Below are positions 1-10,982 of a DNA stretch of 64,000 nt, piece after piece. The stretch's first letter is position 1; each line of letters starts with the position of its first letter. The DNA lies in the NCBI GenBank assembly GCA_036874045.1, contig CM072339.1, positions 2,611,501 through 2,675,500 of the forward strand. The letters are read 5' to 3'. The translations under genes were made by a program, and so were the position numbers. The DNA is from Cymodocea nodosa (lineage: Eukaryota; Streptophyta; Magnoliopsida; Alismatales; Cymodoceaceae). The notes beneath the pieces were generated by a model. It searched no databases. It had not been told where the DNA came from and worked only from the letters and a program-made list of their open reading frames with translations.

Positions 1-79
1 TTATTTTACGACAATGCCCTTATCTTCTTCTTTTTTCTTGTAATTATGGCTACATGTGGTTAGTTTTCATTGACGTCTT

Positions 80-629
80 ATATATATATATATATATGTA
101 TTTTATGGAAGTATAATTTTTTGTTATTTTCTTGTCATCATTATATCACATCTATTTGTCAGTATCATCTATATTTTATAGGAGTGTCATTTATTTATCA
201 ATATATTTTGTGTCATCTTCTCCTTGTTATGAATGCATGCACCTACGTTAATTTTTTTATTATGTTGTTATCATTTTCTGCCCTTCTGTATCGTCGTTTT
301 TGTATCATTTTCTAGTCACTACGTACGAATATATATATACATACACACACAAGTCTTTTCATGAACATGTTTGCTAGCTATTATCTTGTTATTTTCCTGT
401 CATTCTCATTTTGTATCACGCTAACGCAATTTAACTTTATGGTATATATATTTTCGCGTCATTTTGCTGATCGAAATTTAACTTTGGATTTTTTAAGCAG
501 ATCGAGGAGCAGGCATCTCTGTAATTATAAGTTAATCCAACCAACAACGTCTCTCCTCAAATCTTCATTATTTAAGAAAACAAACCCTTCATATGAGATC
601 AACTCCCCTCTCTCTCTCTCTCTCTCTCG
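80..629. repeat. Simple repeats (TA and CT microsatellites)
   Basis: A short TA run lies near 80-97 and a pure CT run near 609-629. The flanking AT-rich DNA holds only short open frames with no recognisable protein. A G-rich run lies at 889-910. Confidence 0.6.
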
Positions 630-947
630 CAAGTGTCCGGTGAATTCCAGGTCTCAAACTCGCGATTTGAAACATGAAAAATTAAATCTCACCAGGATGA
701 ACCCATTCAACAAGCCTTCTCTCTCTCTCCTTGCCAATTATTACCCTCCAACCCACGGTACAGTGCTTGATCAGCTGCAATGGCCATGGCAGTAGCATCC
801 ATTATATCGGTAAAGCCAGACATCTGCTTTCGCCTTTGGCGCTACTCCACTTTTTAGTTCTGTTCAGGATGACCCTTTTGATGTTGGAGGGGGGAGGGGG
901 GAAGGGGGGGTTGTTTCCCATTAACTACTACTACTGCCACCCGCCAG

Positions 948-1234
948 GATTCTGGTGGAATTCATACATGTAAGCACTGTTATGGTGCTGGTCTGCGTCT
1001 GATTCCACTGTCGCATGTGTAAGTAAAAATGGCTTTTGCCGTGGAAATGAGGGCTGCCTGCACTTGTGCAGAGGCCGCAGCTCTCTCTCACTCTTGGTCC
1101 GTTCGAACCGTGTGTATTGGCATGCACATACCTGTTTTGCTAACAAATCTAGATTGGGAGGTGGAAGAAGAGATCCCATGGCAGCAGGTGAAGGATTTTG
1201 GGTTCTGCCAATAAGCATTGATGTGGTGCAGTAA
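948..1234 (+). pseudogene. Possible two-exon remnant with a CxxCxGxG motif
   Basis: Two segments look like spliced exons. The first, 948-1018, follows a CCAG acceptor and ends at a consensus GTAAGT donor; it reads DSGGIHTCKHCYGAG and onward, with a CxxCxGxG motif like those of DnaJ-type zinc fingers. The second runs from an acceptor at 1071 to a TAA at 1232-1234, in a compatible phase, and is basic and serine-rich. There is no clear start or first exon: a short ATG frame at 781 resembling a plastid leader does not join cleanly. I cannot name the gene. It may be a decayed fragment or chance, and no other domain supports it. Confidence 0.2.
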
Positions 1235-1727
1235 ATCTACCCAGCGCTGATTTGGATCACATTATGTGGGTGTGATGGTGATGAGCATCATCTTGGGACC
1301 GGAGAAAGCACCCGATGCGGGTGGGGGGCATGTGAGATTCTGGTGCTAGACATGGAGGAGGGAAAGGTGGGGAAATGCGTCAGCGGCAGCACTGGCACGC
1401 TGAAACAATGGATGTGGGGACTGTGGTCTATGGACCCTTTTCTTTTATGGGTCCATCCATGCATCTCTGATGCCGAAGTCTTGCATTCATTCGTCGGGCC
1501 ACCCTAGGAATCAGACCCGGGTCCATGTTTATCTCCTTTTAAGGATGCCTTTCTTGCATTATGATGGGCAGCGCTAGACATCAAGTAACAAAGCCCAGAC
1601 CATGATTTATGGGGCCCAGTCCAATGGTGGTTAAAGCCCAACACACCGCTATCGATCGCCTTTCTTATCGGCGATCCCCGCCACAATTTCCACACTCCAG
1701 TCCGCGCCACCACCACCGGCCGTCGTC

Positions 1728-4700
1728 ATGCACTCCCTCCCCCTCTCCCCCGTCCCGTTCTCTCCCTCCCGTCAACTCCCCAATTCCCGCCACCGCCTCT
1801 TCCCACCGCACTCTTTCTCCTTCCCTCTCCCGCTCCGTTCTTCCGTCACAGGTGCTTCGCCGGTGCTCCGGCAAGACGAGGGCGATGTCGTTTCAGGGTC
1901 CACTGACGGACCCATCGAGATCCAGATATCGCCGTATTCTTCGACTTCTACCATTTTCGCCACCTCCGACGAAGCCACTCCACTCCAGCTTTCTACCAGC
2001 GTCCTCCTCACCGGTGCCATCTCCGTTTTCCTTTTCCGATCAGTACGTCGCCGCGCCAAGAGGGCAAAGGAAATGGTATTCGTCATTAGGGCACGCTTGT
2101 CTTCTTCTTCTTCTTCTTCATACGTTTTCCTCTAGTTCGGTAACGAATGGCAATCGGGTTTTGGCTGGTGGTGGTAGAGGATGAGGTCGACCGGGGTGAA
2201 GGAAACGAAGGATTTGAAGGAGGAGGCTTTGGAGAGTTTCAAGGCCTTGAACTCCACCTACTTGGATCCTGGGAAACCGCCGTCTCCGGTCCAGACGCTG
2301 CTCGGTGGGCTTGCGGCTGGAGCCGTTGCCATAATCCTGTACAGGTTCACGACTACAGTTGAAGCTTCTCTTAATCGGCAGACCATTTCTGATAATTTCT
2401 CTGTGAGTGCTTCCTTTTATGCAAAAATGTTCATTTCTCGATGCCATCATTTTCTTTTCACTCCAAAATAGGATTCTATCTTGGTCTGTTGTTAATAAAA
2501 TTTTATAACCAAAAGAAAAATGCAAGTTTCATTGTATGTGCATTTTAGATGTTTTTCATGTTCCATGAACCAATGCTATGAATTGAGTTGACGACAAATC
2601 CAACTGGCATCTAATAATTTGCATAATGCAGCACTTAGGAGAGTGCCAATTCGGTTATAATTTCCAAAAGCTCCTAAGGGTCCGTTTGGAATTACTTGTT
2701 CAAACCATTAGCTTATTGAAAAGGTGCAATAACATTTTCAATATTAGAATGGTATAAATAATCTTGTTTGGTCCAATTAGACGTAGCTCTTTCAAATATT
2801 ATTTTTCCTTCAATTACTAAAATACCCTTTAAAATGGTAAAGAACCTAATGTAATTATATAATAACATAACATATGATATGCTATAATATATTATATTAT
2901 ATGTAATATAATAACTAATATAATATGTATAATAATTTACATTAATACATTCATAAATACTATAATAGTTGTATGCTACAATATAATCGATAATAATATA
3001 CAATAATAGTATAATACATACACAAATATACATATATTCCAACAATAGTATATAAGTTATTCCTCATACTTACTGAGGATGAAATGGGAAGATCAGAAAT
3101 ATGTATCCTGGCTTATTCAAAAAGCTCTCTTAAGTGAGCTTTTTGTATAAAGAAGAAAAGTGGTTTCCATAAGCTCATAGAATTTTTGTAAAATGTCAAT
3201 TGACAAACTGTTCGAAACTACCTATTGTGCTTATTAACTTACTGAAAAATTTCAAGTCAAAAGAGATCCCAGTAAATATGCATCTAAGTTTGCAATGCAA
3301 TGCGACATTTGTTTAGAAATATTTTTATCTGTAGGTGCATAATGTGAAAATACTATATTTCATCAATGTAATAATATTGACATAATCTATTGTTAAAATA
3401 TACAATCAATGTAAGAAAACCATTTATGGTTGTATGCATTCTAGTTATAAGATTATGTAAACATCAAGTATCATGCAGGTGTGCCACCTCAACTATGGTG
3501 CAGTGGTGGAGCCCCTGACCCCAAAATGGATTCATAAATAAATTCCCACACACGCTTGAAAATTTCAAAATATAATAGAAATGATGATCCAACTACTATG
3601 AGATGTTGTATGGTGAAAAGAAAAGTAGAGAGAAAGAGTGGATGAACAAGAGTGAAATGATAAAGAAGAGACACCTTGGAAGTACGTTACATTGGACATT
3701 TTGATTAGCATGGCCATGCTGATTGACATGACATGGTGTTATAAAATTTTGACATGGACAAAAACCAAAATGTGTAGTGAAATTTTGTTAGCATGTATCA
3801 ACTGCCTAGAACGCAAGCATAATGTGTTATCAATCAAGGGAACATGCAATATCATATCATCAGGTTTACAACCAAAATGTGTTGTGAAACTTTTTTAACA
3901 AGTATCGACATTGAGATCCATGCCTAGAACACGAGTATAATGTGTTATCAATAAAGGAAATATGCAAGATTCAAATTATAAATTAGATAATTAGAAACCA
4001 CAGTGCTACAGTGGACTATCACCCATCTTCTCTTAAGGGGGCACACTTTTTGGATCAGTCTAGAATAAAAGAAAGTTGCATTTGGTCGTGTCATTATCTT
4101 CTGATTCACTGATTTATTTGACCATGCAGTTTGAAAGCAGATTTTTTTTTTTTCCTCACAAACTAAAAATGAAGCTGATGAAATTATCTTGAATACCTGA
4201 TTTTCTTAAAATAAACTTCAAGTTCTATCAATTTTGGTTACTAATGCAACTGAGTTGTAATTTATTATTGCTTTAAATGGCTGAGACCAAATACTCACAT
4301 TTTCTCTCCCTTTCACTATTTAGATTTGATTATATGTTAGCATCTCAAGTGTTCCATACAAATTAAAGTACAATGTTGCAATACCTTTAAGTTATCTCAT
4401 TTGTCATCCTTTGCTGTAGATATGAAATTATACCAGCATTTAAGCTTTCATTCCTCATCCTTGTATTTTACCGTGGTAATGATAAAATATGCAAGATATT
4501 CCTCCGTGATTCTTGTAGTTTATATATCTCATTTCGTTCACAACGGATTTTCTATGATATATTTTATCATAACGACAATTTTCACAGTGAGTTGTGTCTC
4601 ATTTCATACATAATGGATTTTATTCTCTCCTTTCAGGTTCGGCAGTTGACAATAACAGTGAGGTACTTCTCAAGCATTTAATTGTTTTTAAGACTCGTGT

Positions 4701-4965
4701 GTATGCTTCCTATCGATATTTATTTGTGCTATACAGGACAATTGTGAATGGTCTGTGCTATCTGGCAACATTTGTGTTTGGTGCAAATTCAATCGGTCTG
4801 TTGCTGTATTCTGTGCAGCTAGCATTCAGCTCCATCATGGAACCCCAGTCAATCAACTCACAATCTTCCACAAAGGATGACGATGTTTTGAACACAACTT
4901 CTACCAAAGATTCGGCAGAAAATTCTGAAATCACAAAAAGCAACGAAGGACAAAGATCAGATTAG
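1728..4965 (+). CDS. DUF3082 family chloroplast membrane protein, four exons
   Basis: Exons: 1728-2075, 2178-2402, 4637-4662 and 4737-4965, all with GT-AG borders and compatible phases, giving about 275 residues. Residues 1-60 are rich in Ser, Pro and Arg with few acids, as in a chloroplast transit peptide. A hydrophobic stretch in exon 1 (LLTGAISVFLF) precedes a basic patch. The conserved core starts with VKETKDLKEEALESFKAL, then a transmembrane helix (LLGGLAAGAVAIILYRFTT) and a second after the microexon (LCYLATFVFGANSIGLLLY), which is the two-helix pattern of DUF3082 proteins of cyanobacteria and plastids. The C-terminal 40 residues are polar and low in complexity. The family has no assigned reaction; plastid envelope or thylakoid location is inferred. 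The start chosen is the first ATG that gives a transit-like leader in frame. It converges on the DUF599 gene, with 174 bp between the stop codons. Confidence 0.82.
2677..3225. mobile_element. Probable MITE in intron 2 of the DUF3082 gene
   Basis: The segment opens with GGGTCCGTTTGGA, a motif typical of plant PIF/Harbinger or hAT MITE ends, and closes near 3210-3225 with CAAACTGTTCGAA, a weak reverse match. The interior is extremely AT-rich and palindromic (ATA/TAT runs), with no coding sequence. I could not fix a target-site duplication. Confidence 0.35.
3765..3972. repeat. Imperfect direct repeat of about 105 bp, two copies
   Basis: Copies at about 3765-3856 and 3871-3972 share CCAAAATGTGT, TGCCTAGAAC and TAATGTGTTATCAAT in the same order. 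The second carries a short extra stretch. It lies in intron 2 of the DUF3082 gene and has no coding sense. Confidence 0.7.
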
Positions 4966-5139
4966 GCTTAAAAAAAAAAAAAGATATAGCAGATTTGTCG
5001 TCTTATTTCTGTATGACATCCAATTTTCCATAATTGATTCATTAATTTTCTTTGGATTTGTCTCCATGAAGTCCATGATGCTATATGCAGAGCATCTTAT
5101 GATCTCAAAATGGTAACACCCAAAAAAGGTGGGTGGCAG

Positions 5140-6074
5140 TCATGGCACCAAGCCTGGAGGTGGTGTAAACATCTGTCTGGAAGCTGTGTTTTCTGTAAGC
5201 CTTTGTGATTTGCTCCTCAAATCATCAAATTTGAAGTGATGCAGTTCAGTGGAGTTGGAGTCAAGGACATGCAACACTGATACCATGATGACCGAGCACA
5301 CAAGCATAGGGATTGGGCCGAAGAACCAAAGCATAAGGGTGGTTGCAAAATAAAGAGCTCGGAGCCCCACTGTCCAGAAGTTGCCTCCCGTTATCACCGC
5401 AGTCTGGACGTAGTCGATGGGTACGTCTGAGTCAAGCGTGGTGATCAGGAAGCTGGCGTGCACGTAATGCCTTGCCGATTGAATGAATGAAGTGAAAGCA
5501 ACAAGGAAACACACGAGGAGTGAAATGTACTTGACGGAAGTGGTGGCCATGCTGGTGTCTCCATAGATCACTGCCTTGGTGAAGAGCTGGCTCGTGCTTC
5601 CCACCCATGCCCCTATCAGGGAACTCAGCGCGATGGAGAGGGAAGCGAGCGTGTTCGAAGCCGAGATGTTGCTTGATATCACGCCTAGGGCCAGTCGTGC
5701 TTCATCCATGCCTCCCTGCAAGAAAATGGAATCCAGCAATTGTAATCTTTTCGAAGAGCACCACCACACAGAAATAAGGTACACATGATGGAGTTGAGGT
5801 TTGCAATGAGAGCAGATGTATATCAATCAACATGAGAAGATGAAATCTATGGTGCGAGCAAGAGCAGTAGGAGCAGAGATCCACACGAGAAGAGTGCACA
5901 TCTAACCCGAAGCATCCGACTGACCCACGCCCTCTTGTTGTGGTTCTCGTATCCGATCGTCGTGCACTCCGGCCATCGCAGGATTCTGTAGATGAGGTAC
6001 AGGTGGTAGCCCAACATCAGGACCAACCCAGGTGGGACAAGCACCAAATCAACGTAACCCTTCCCGTGAATCAT
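5140..6074 (-). CDS. DUF599 family multi-pass membrane protein, two exons
   Basis: Exon 1 is 6074-5907 and exon 2 is 5715-5140; the intron is phase 0 with GT-AG borders. The 247-residue product has the DUF599 layout: an N-terminal helix (LVLVPPGLVLMLGYHLYLIY), the WP..T.IG..N..KR.WV motif at residues 33-52, then SNISASNTLASLSIALSSLI, a helix near 112-130 (LLVCFLVAFTSFIQSARHY), and a helix pair near 165-210 (GLRALYFATTLMLWFFGPI). Plant DUF599 proteins are usually 220-260 residues, so this is full length. Their role is unknown and membrane location is inferred. The start is the only ATG ahead of the first helix. The last 30 residues are polar and end in PPPGLVP. It converges on the DUF3082 gene. 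Confidence 0.9.
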
Positions 6075-6154
6075 CTTCCCCTACCCGCTGCTCTCTTGCC
6101 TTCCTCCACTTACTCATCCGTATTTTTCGTTAACCCGTAATTATAGAACATATA

Positions 6155-6400
6155 TTGTTTCAGCTTCCACGGCTACGCCTCCGAGAGGAGCCTTCGCTGT
6201 CCGCTGTGCGTTATGGTTTTAGTTTCTTGCACTCCAAGACTGAAGTGTTGGCAGTGTTGGCCATGGAGTGTGCGCAAGCGAACGTCCGTCTTGCACGGGG
6301 CGCGTATTATTTTCACATGTTTTCAGATTGTCAAGTCCTCTTGGAAATGCTCGCGTATCGGTGGTAGCATGTTTTAGCCAAGCACTTCTCTGTGATCAGC
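6155..6400 (+). mobile_element. LINE RNase H (RVT_3-like) fragment
   Basis: An open frame at 6155-6367 includes AVLAMECAQANVRLARG and SDCQVLLEML, which resemble the second half of the RNase H domain at the end of plant L1 ORF2 (a helix of alternating small and hydrophobic residues, then SD-Q-L). No active-site strand or polymerase is nearby. It lies just upstream of the DUF599 gene and is probably a decayed LINE piece. Confidence 0.4.
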
Positions 6401-9200
6401 GGATCTAAAATGATATTCCATCCTTGTCCACGCTTGCTGCTGCCCAATCATTTACACGTTTTTAATGATGGTGGTGTTTTTTCCTTCTCTAAATCTTCAT
6501 GGAAATTATAAATATCACCGCTCTCAGTAGCTAAGCTATTGTCATCTCTCGTAGGATTCGGCTGTTACCATTCTACGTTTAAATCTTGACCAATATATAT
6601 CGTTATCGGTATAAAAAAAAACAATTTCTGTTGACCGTTGGTTATCGTAGTCATCCAACGTTGATTGATCACAATCAACCGTCTCCACCATCTACTGCAT
6701 ATATATTTTCAACAGAATTTATATAAAATTTTCCATTTGTAACTTTCAATTAAGACTTAACACCAACTACAAAGAGACGGACATTAGATAAACGGAAAAT
6801 GTCGACATAATTTGATACCCAAAAAAGTTAGCTTCTTCGAATGCCACCGTTTATTACGACATATTTTGATGACAAAAATGTCAGGATCTTTAAACGTCAA
6901 GATATTGGACTTGCGTCTATGGTTAACAAAATACTTGCACCATTTCAGTATTTTAAAATTCTTTCTTCGCGTATCGGCTGACTAATTGAAATTTACGATG
7001 ACCACACAATCCTATGGTTGGGAAGAACACCGAACATGCTCCACAACGCACCTTTCTCTTTTAGAAAAGTCTCAACAATAAATATTTCACTCGAAATAAA
7101 AAATAGAATTATAAATCCATAACCATAATATTAAACAATCTCAAATTTCAGCCTATCAATTCATTATAAATCGAATGTTGCATTTAGAGACGAACCCAAC
7201 ACTAATCACCACTAAGACAAACTGAATCTACTTTGAATAGACTCTCCTTAGCTATACACTCAGTCAACAACATAAACACATCAACAGGTTAAAAAGAATA
7301 AATAAAAAATTAATCTTGCAATCCGCCAGGACAACTCATATCCTTGCAATCTTTTAACCACCACATAAAAGACACCATATATCCATCCTCTTTAAGACGC
7401 TAATCCTCACAAAAATGTCCAACCACCATTTAGTTGCATATTCTCATTGAGATTCCATGGTGGTTCCGGCATGCCCAATACTTCACGTATCGATTGAAAA
7501 AGCAAACCGGATTTAGCATCACCAGCTACTCTTCAACCATAAAAGCTATAACATTGTCATTGACCCAACATCGTTAAATTCCACAGGCAACTAAAATGGG
7601 AGGACCTCATTTCTATTGTAATAGCCGAAAATTTAAATGTGGGCAAATTTGATGGCAAATGAAATTAGCCCAAGGAAGAGAAAGATTACATATTGTTATG
7701 AAAGGGAAGAGATTACATATGAACAAAATGAGCATCTACAAAAGAGTAAGTAAATTAATTCTGAATCTGAATTTCAAGGTCAGCAGCTTGAAAACATTCT
7801 TCTTTGTATGCCTCCACTTTTATTCTATCAAAAATACAACCAATCTTGAGCCTCTCTTCCACTGTCAAGTTCGTTCTACTTGAAGACTAGATAATAACAG
7901 AGAAACAACACAACATCAGGAAACCCATCCGACAGAAAAAGTGTAAGAATGCACGTAAATTAAAGTGGGTCCATAAAACTTGTGGGTCAAAGATATCAAA
8001 TACCAATAATATAGCATGACAGCTCAACAAAATCGCTAAGTGTGAATGGAAAAGGAAATATACAAAATCAGATTACTACGTTCAACAAAAAAATTCAAAA
8101 TTTACATGCAAGATAAAAATTTAAGAATTGTTAAAGTAACCAATCCTAATTATTGCACTGTTTATTCTTTTATACATACAAAAAGGTGTCAGAATAAGTT
8201 GAAATGATCCTCGTGGCAAGTGTTTTGTTAACTACAAGTCCATGTTACCATAAATCCTTTAAATGAGTTTCACTGATTTCCAAGTATAAGCTGTAGTGCG
8301 ATTGTTAAGGTGAAAATGAAAATTAATTATCCTAAATGCAAGAGTTATATATATACAAAGGCATTGTTTGGATCAAGATTATGGGAGATAAGATTATGTG
8401 CAATCAATTCGATGTTTATAATTTGAAACAAATACCTTTGATGTGACAAATTTTGTGAAAAACAGTGAGACCAAGCATGGTAACTCTATAAAAAAATTCA
8501 TAATTTCTATAATAAAAATTTCAATCGATTAAAAGAATGTGAAGATCATGAATACTTACAAGAATTCAACCATTTAAATTACTTGGATACAATCTGAATG
8601 CTCCAAAGTTTGAGCCAAATGAAGCCAAAGTATAATGTTAAGGTAATGGATGTTTATTTCAAGTACCCATAAAACTAAAACTAAGAATGCTTGTAATCCC
8701 TTATATTTGGAACACAGAAATGTGTAAAACACATGCATGCACACACACTCCTACACCCACACACACACATAAAATGCCAAAAAAACTCATTTAAAAGAAT
8801 TCAATGCCAATTCCTTGGTCAAGATAAGGTGCTTTACGGAATGTGACCATAACCACCCTTGTGCAATATAAAGGTTACTCTATTGTGACTCGAAAGTAAT
8901 AAGTTTGAATCTTAATAAACAATCTCCACCATGACTTGATGTAGAACTGTAGCTTTTTTTTAATTAAAAAAGAAAGAACTTCTCAATTTAAGAAGGCAAT
9001 GCTGCGTAAAATTAGACCCTTCCCAGACTCTACATTGTAAGGAGCTTGCACAAGATTGACCTTTTTTGTTCCAAGAGTACAGAGTAAAGATAAAGATAAT
9101 CCTTAGCCTAATAATGAAAAGAACATTATTATGAGATGGTTGACTGACTGTCACAATGCATTGACAAAGTATAAATTGAGTTCAATCAATAGAGATTTTG
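6401..9200. other. Long stretch without a recognised gene
   Basis: AT-rich spacer between the DUF599 gene and the 3' end of the TEX10 gene. Short open frames (for example 7659-7883) have no recognisable domain. A CA-rich tract lies at 8733-8770. A GGCATTGTTTGGATCAAG motif at 8361 could be a MITE end, but I see no matching partner. Confidence 0.5.
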
Positions 9201-9210
9201 GTTCCATCCT

Positions 9211-9337
9211 TTGAAAGCTTGTCTAATCCATAGATTCCACTTCTACCCTTGATTTGCAATAAAAATGTTTATTGTCACAATGCATTTCAAAGCTTGTCTA
9301 ATCCATAGAATATTCCACTTCTACCCTTGATTTAGAA
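9211..9337. repeat. Tandem duplication, period about 83 bp
   Basis: The segment AAAGCTTGTCTAATCCATAG followed by ATTCCACTTCTACCCTTGAT occurs at 9216-9255 and again at 9290-9332, with a small insertion (TATTCC) in the second copy. The flank TGTCACAATGCATT is also repeated. Confidence 0.75.
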
Positions 9338-10079
9338 TGTCTCCATCTCCCCAATAACAGGTGTTACAAGATTTCCTCGCAAATAGGTGCAGCCTAAGAA
9401 AAATTTTGCCTCCATTATCTCCTACAAAATTTAATTGAATAGCCCTCCAGATAAAGGTGTTTACACTTCTCACGCGCATGGCCTTGTTTTCAAGTACCTT
9501 CAATATATGAACAAGCAAGTGCAGCAAACTTTAAGCAAGAAAATGAAGTTGCAGTAATTGGAGATGCTTCAAAAAATGAATGCTCGGATGGAGGTTATGG
9601 AAGCTCATTTGAAATATCAGATTTCTATTGGAGCTCATGGGATGTGTCAGTTGCAGAAAAACTTTCTTTCAACTAAAAGGGAAGTATCCTATACAGTCCG
9701 CTCTAAAGGCACCTAATTATTGTCATATGGACTAAAGTCACTAAAAAAACTACAACTTAGGGATAAAAGAGGAGAAGTCATGGGGTAGACAACATGAACA
9801 TCAACTCTTTGGCTATCGAGGCCAAGAAATGCTGTAAAAGAAACCTAAAATTGGTTAATGTTGATTCTAGTACTTTCAATGCCTATTGTCGTCACTCAAC
9901 ATGATCAATGCACATGAGCACGGAAAAACAAATTAGAATAGAGAAAAACCAATATGGGACCAAAAAATCAGGGAAATATCTGATTTGAGACAAATGGAAG
10001 TGAACTTAAGGTAGTTAATGTTGTGCTAACATTAAAGGGGCTTGGTGAAAGGGAAATAATATGTAGAAATAAGAACAAT

Positions 10080-10400
10080 AATCAAAGCCATAACCCCACC
10101 ATTTGGGATGAGTAAATGAATTTTTTCTTCCAATTATTCTTTTTATTATCAAATCTCCAATTAAATTACATAAATTTAAATATTTTTTACAATTCCTAAC
10201 TAAATTGCTACTTTTAATTTCTACACTAATTAATTAATTTCTTCTAATTAGTGTATTCTTTAATTTCCTAATGATATGATAAAACCACCTATGTCAATGT
10301 CCTCTTAATCTTTAATAGGTGCAACTTTTACTCTATTCACAAAAAAATCATTTTTTAACTTGTATCTCTTATAACATTATCACTTATCAATCTAAGAATA
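10080..10400 (-). mobile_element. RTE-type LINE 3' fragment
   Basis: Read on + it gives AATCAAAGCCATAACCCCACC, then TTTTTTCTTCCA, a TTCCTAACTAA motif and ATGATATGATAAAACCACCTA. This is the antisense of the conserved 3' end of plant RTE LINEs, which finish with a CCCACT-type motif and a (TTG)n tail. The same order recurs at 12655-12990 and 49745-49960, so it is one family. Only the 3' end remains. Confidence 0.6.
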
Positions 10401-10721
10401 TGTATCTTAGCAACACTAACTTTTTACATATATTCATATTTTTCTGCTTATCATTCTTATAAAGTATAGATAGGCGAATGGCAGTTTATAAAATTTTCCT
10501 TTTAATTTTGAAGATATCTTCCTATCCTATAACACTCTAGAAGCATTTCTCCATTTTATCTATCCTACTTTAATATTATGAATGGCAACCTCTATAATTT
10601 TACTATTACTACTCATTATAGGACTCTAGAATTCCTTAGTCTAGAAAATTATTGATTTGTAATATTTTGCACAATTAATACTATTAAAACTCTATACTAT
10701 TACATTCTAAAATCTATTAGA

Positions 10722-10952
10722 CTACCATTGGCCATACATGAAGTGACTAAGCAAATCAAACACCATGCAAAATGTCTGGACGTGTGATAATCCAAGATAT
10801 CTTATGCTACTGCCCCTTTCAAAAATAAATACAATTCCACATTTACAACATAAATTTAATAGATTTAAAGATGGCCAAGCAAAAAATAATATAGATAGTA
10901 ACTTACAAACTGGTTTGCATATTGGAAATAACAACATTTTTCCAAGCTTGTG
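10722..10952 (-). other. Possible terminal exon or 3' UTR of the TEX10/IPI1 gene
   Basis: A good acceptor (TTCTTTGTTTCAG) at 10965-10953 leads into an open frame of 76 codons in phase 0 with a donor at 11000 (TTG|GTAAGC). If exon 18 reads through instead, it stops at 10985-10983. The extra frame is Cys- and Phe-rich and I cannot match it to the family C-terminus, so it may simply be spliced or unspliced UTR. Confidence 0.3.
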
Positions 10953-10982
10953 CTGAAACAAAGAAGCACAGTTTAAGATAAT

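Noticed and set aside
1504-2086. Overlapping long frames on both strands at the 5' end of the DUF3082 gene
   Set aside because: They are shadows of the GC- and CT-rich first exon. Only the frame from 1728 splices in phase to the conserved domain.
2118-2525. 135-codon frame on the - strand
   Set aside because: It is antisense to exon 2 of the DUF3082 gene and has no domain of its own.
5576-5788. 70-codon + frame across the DUF599 gene
   Set aside because: It is a shadow of DUF599 exon 2 and its intron.
8733-8770. CA-rich tract, considered as the core of a CRISPR-like or satellite array
   Set aside because: It is a plain dinucleotide repeat with no spacers.
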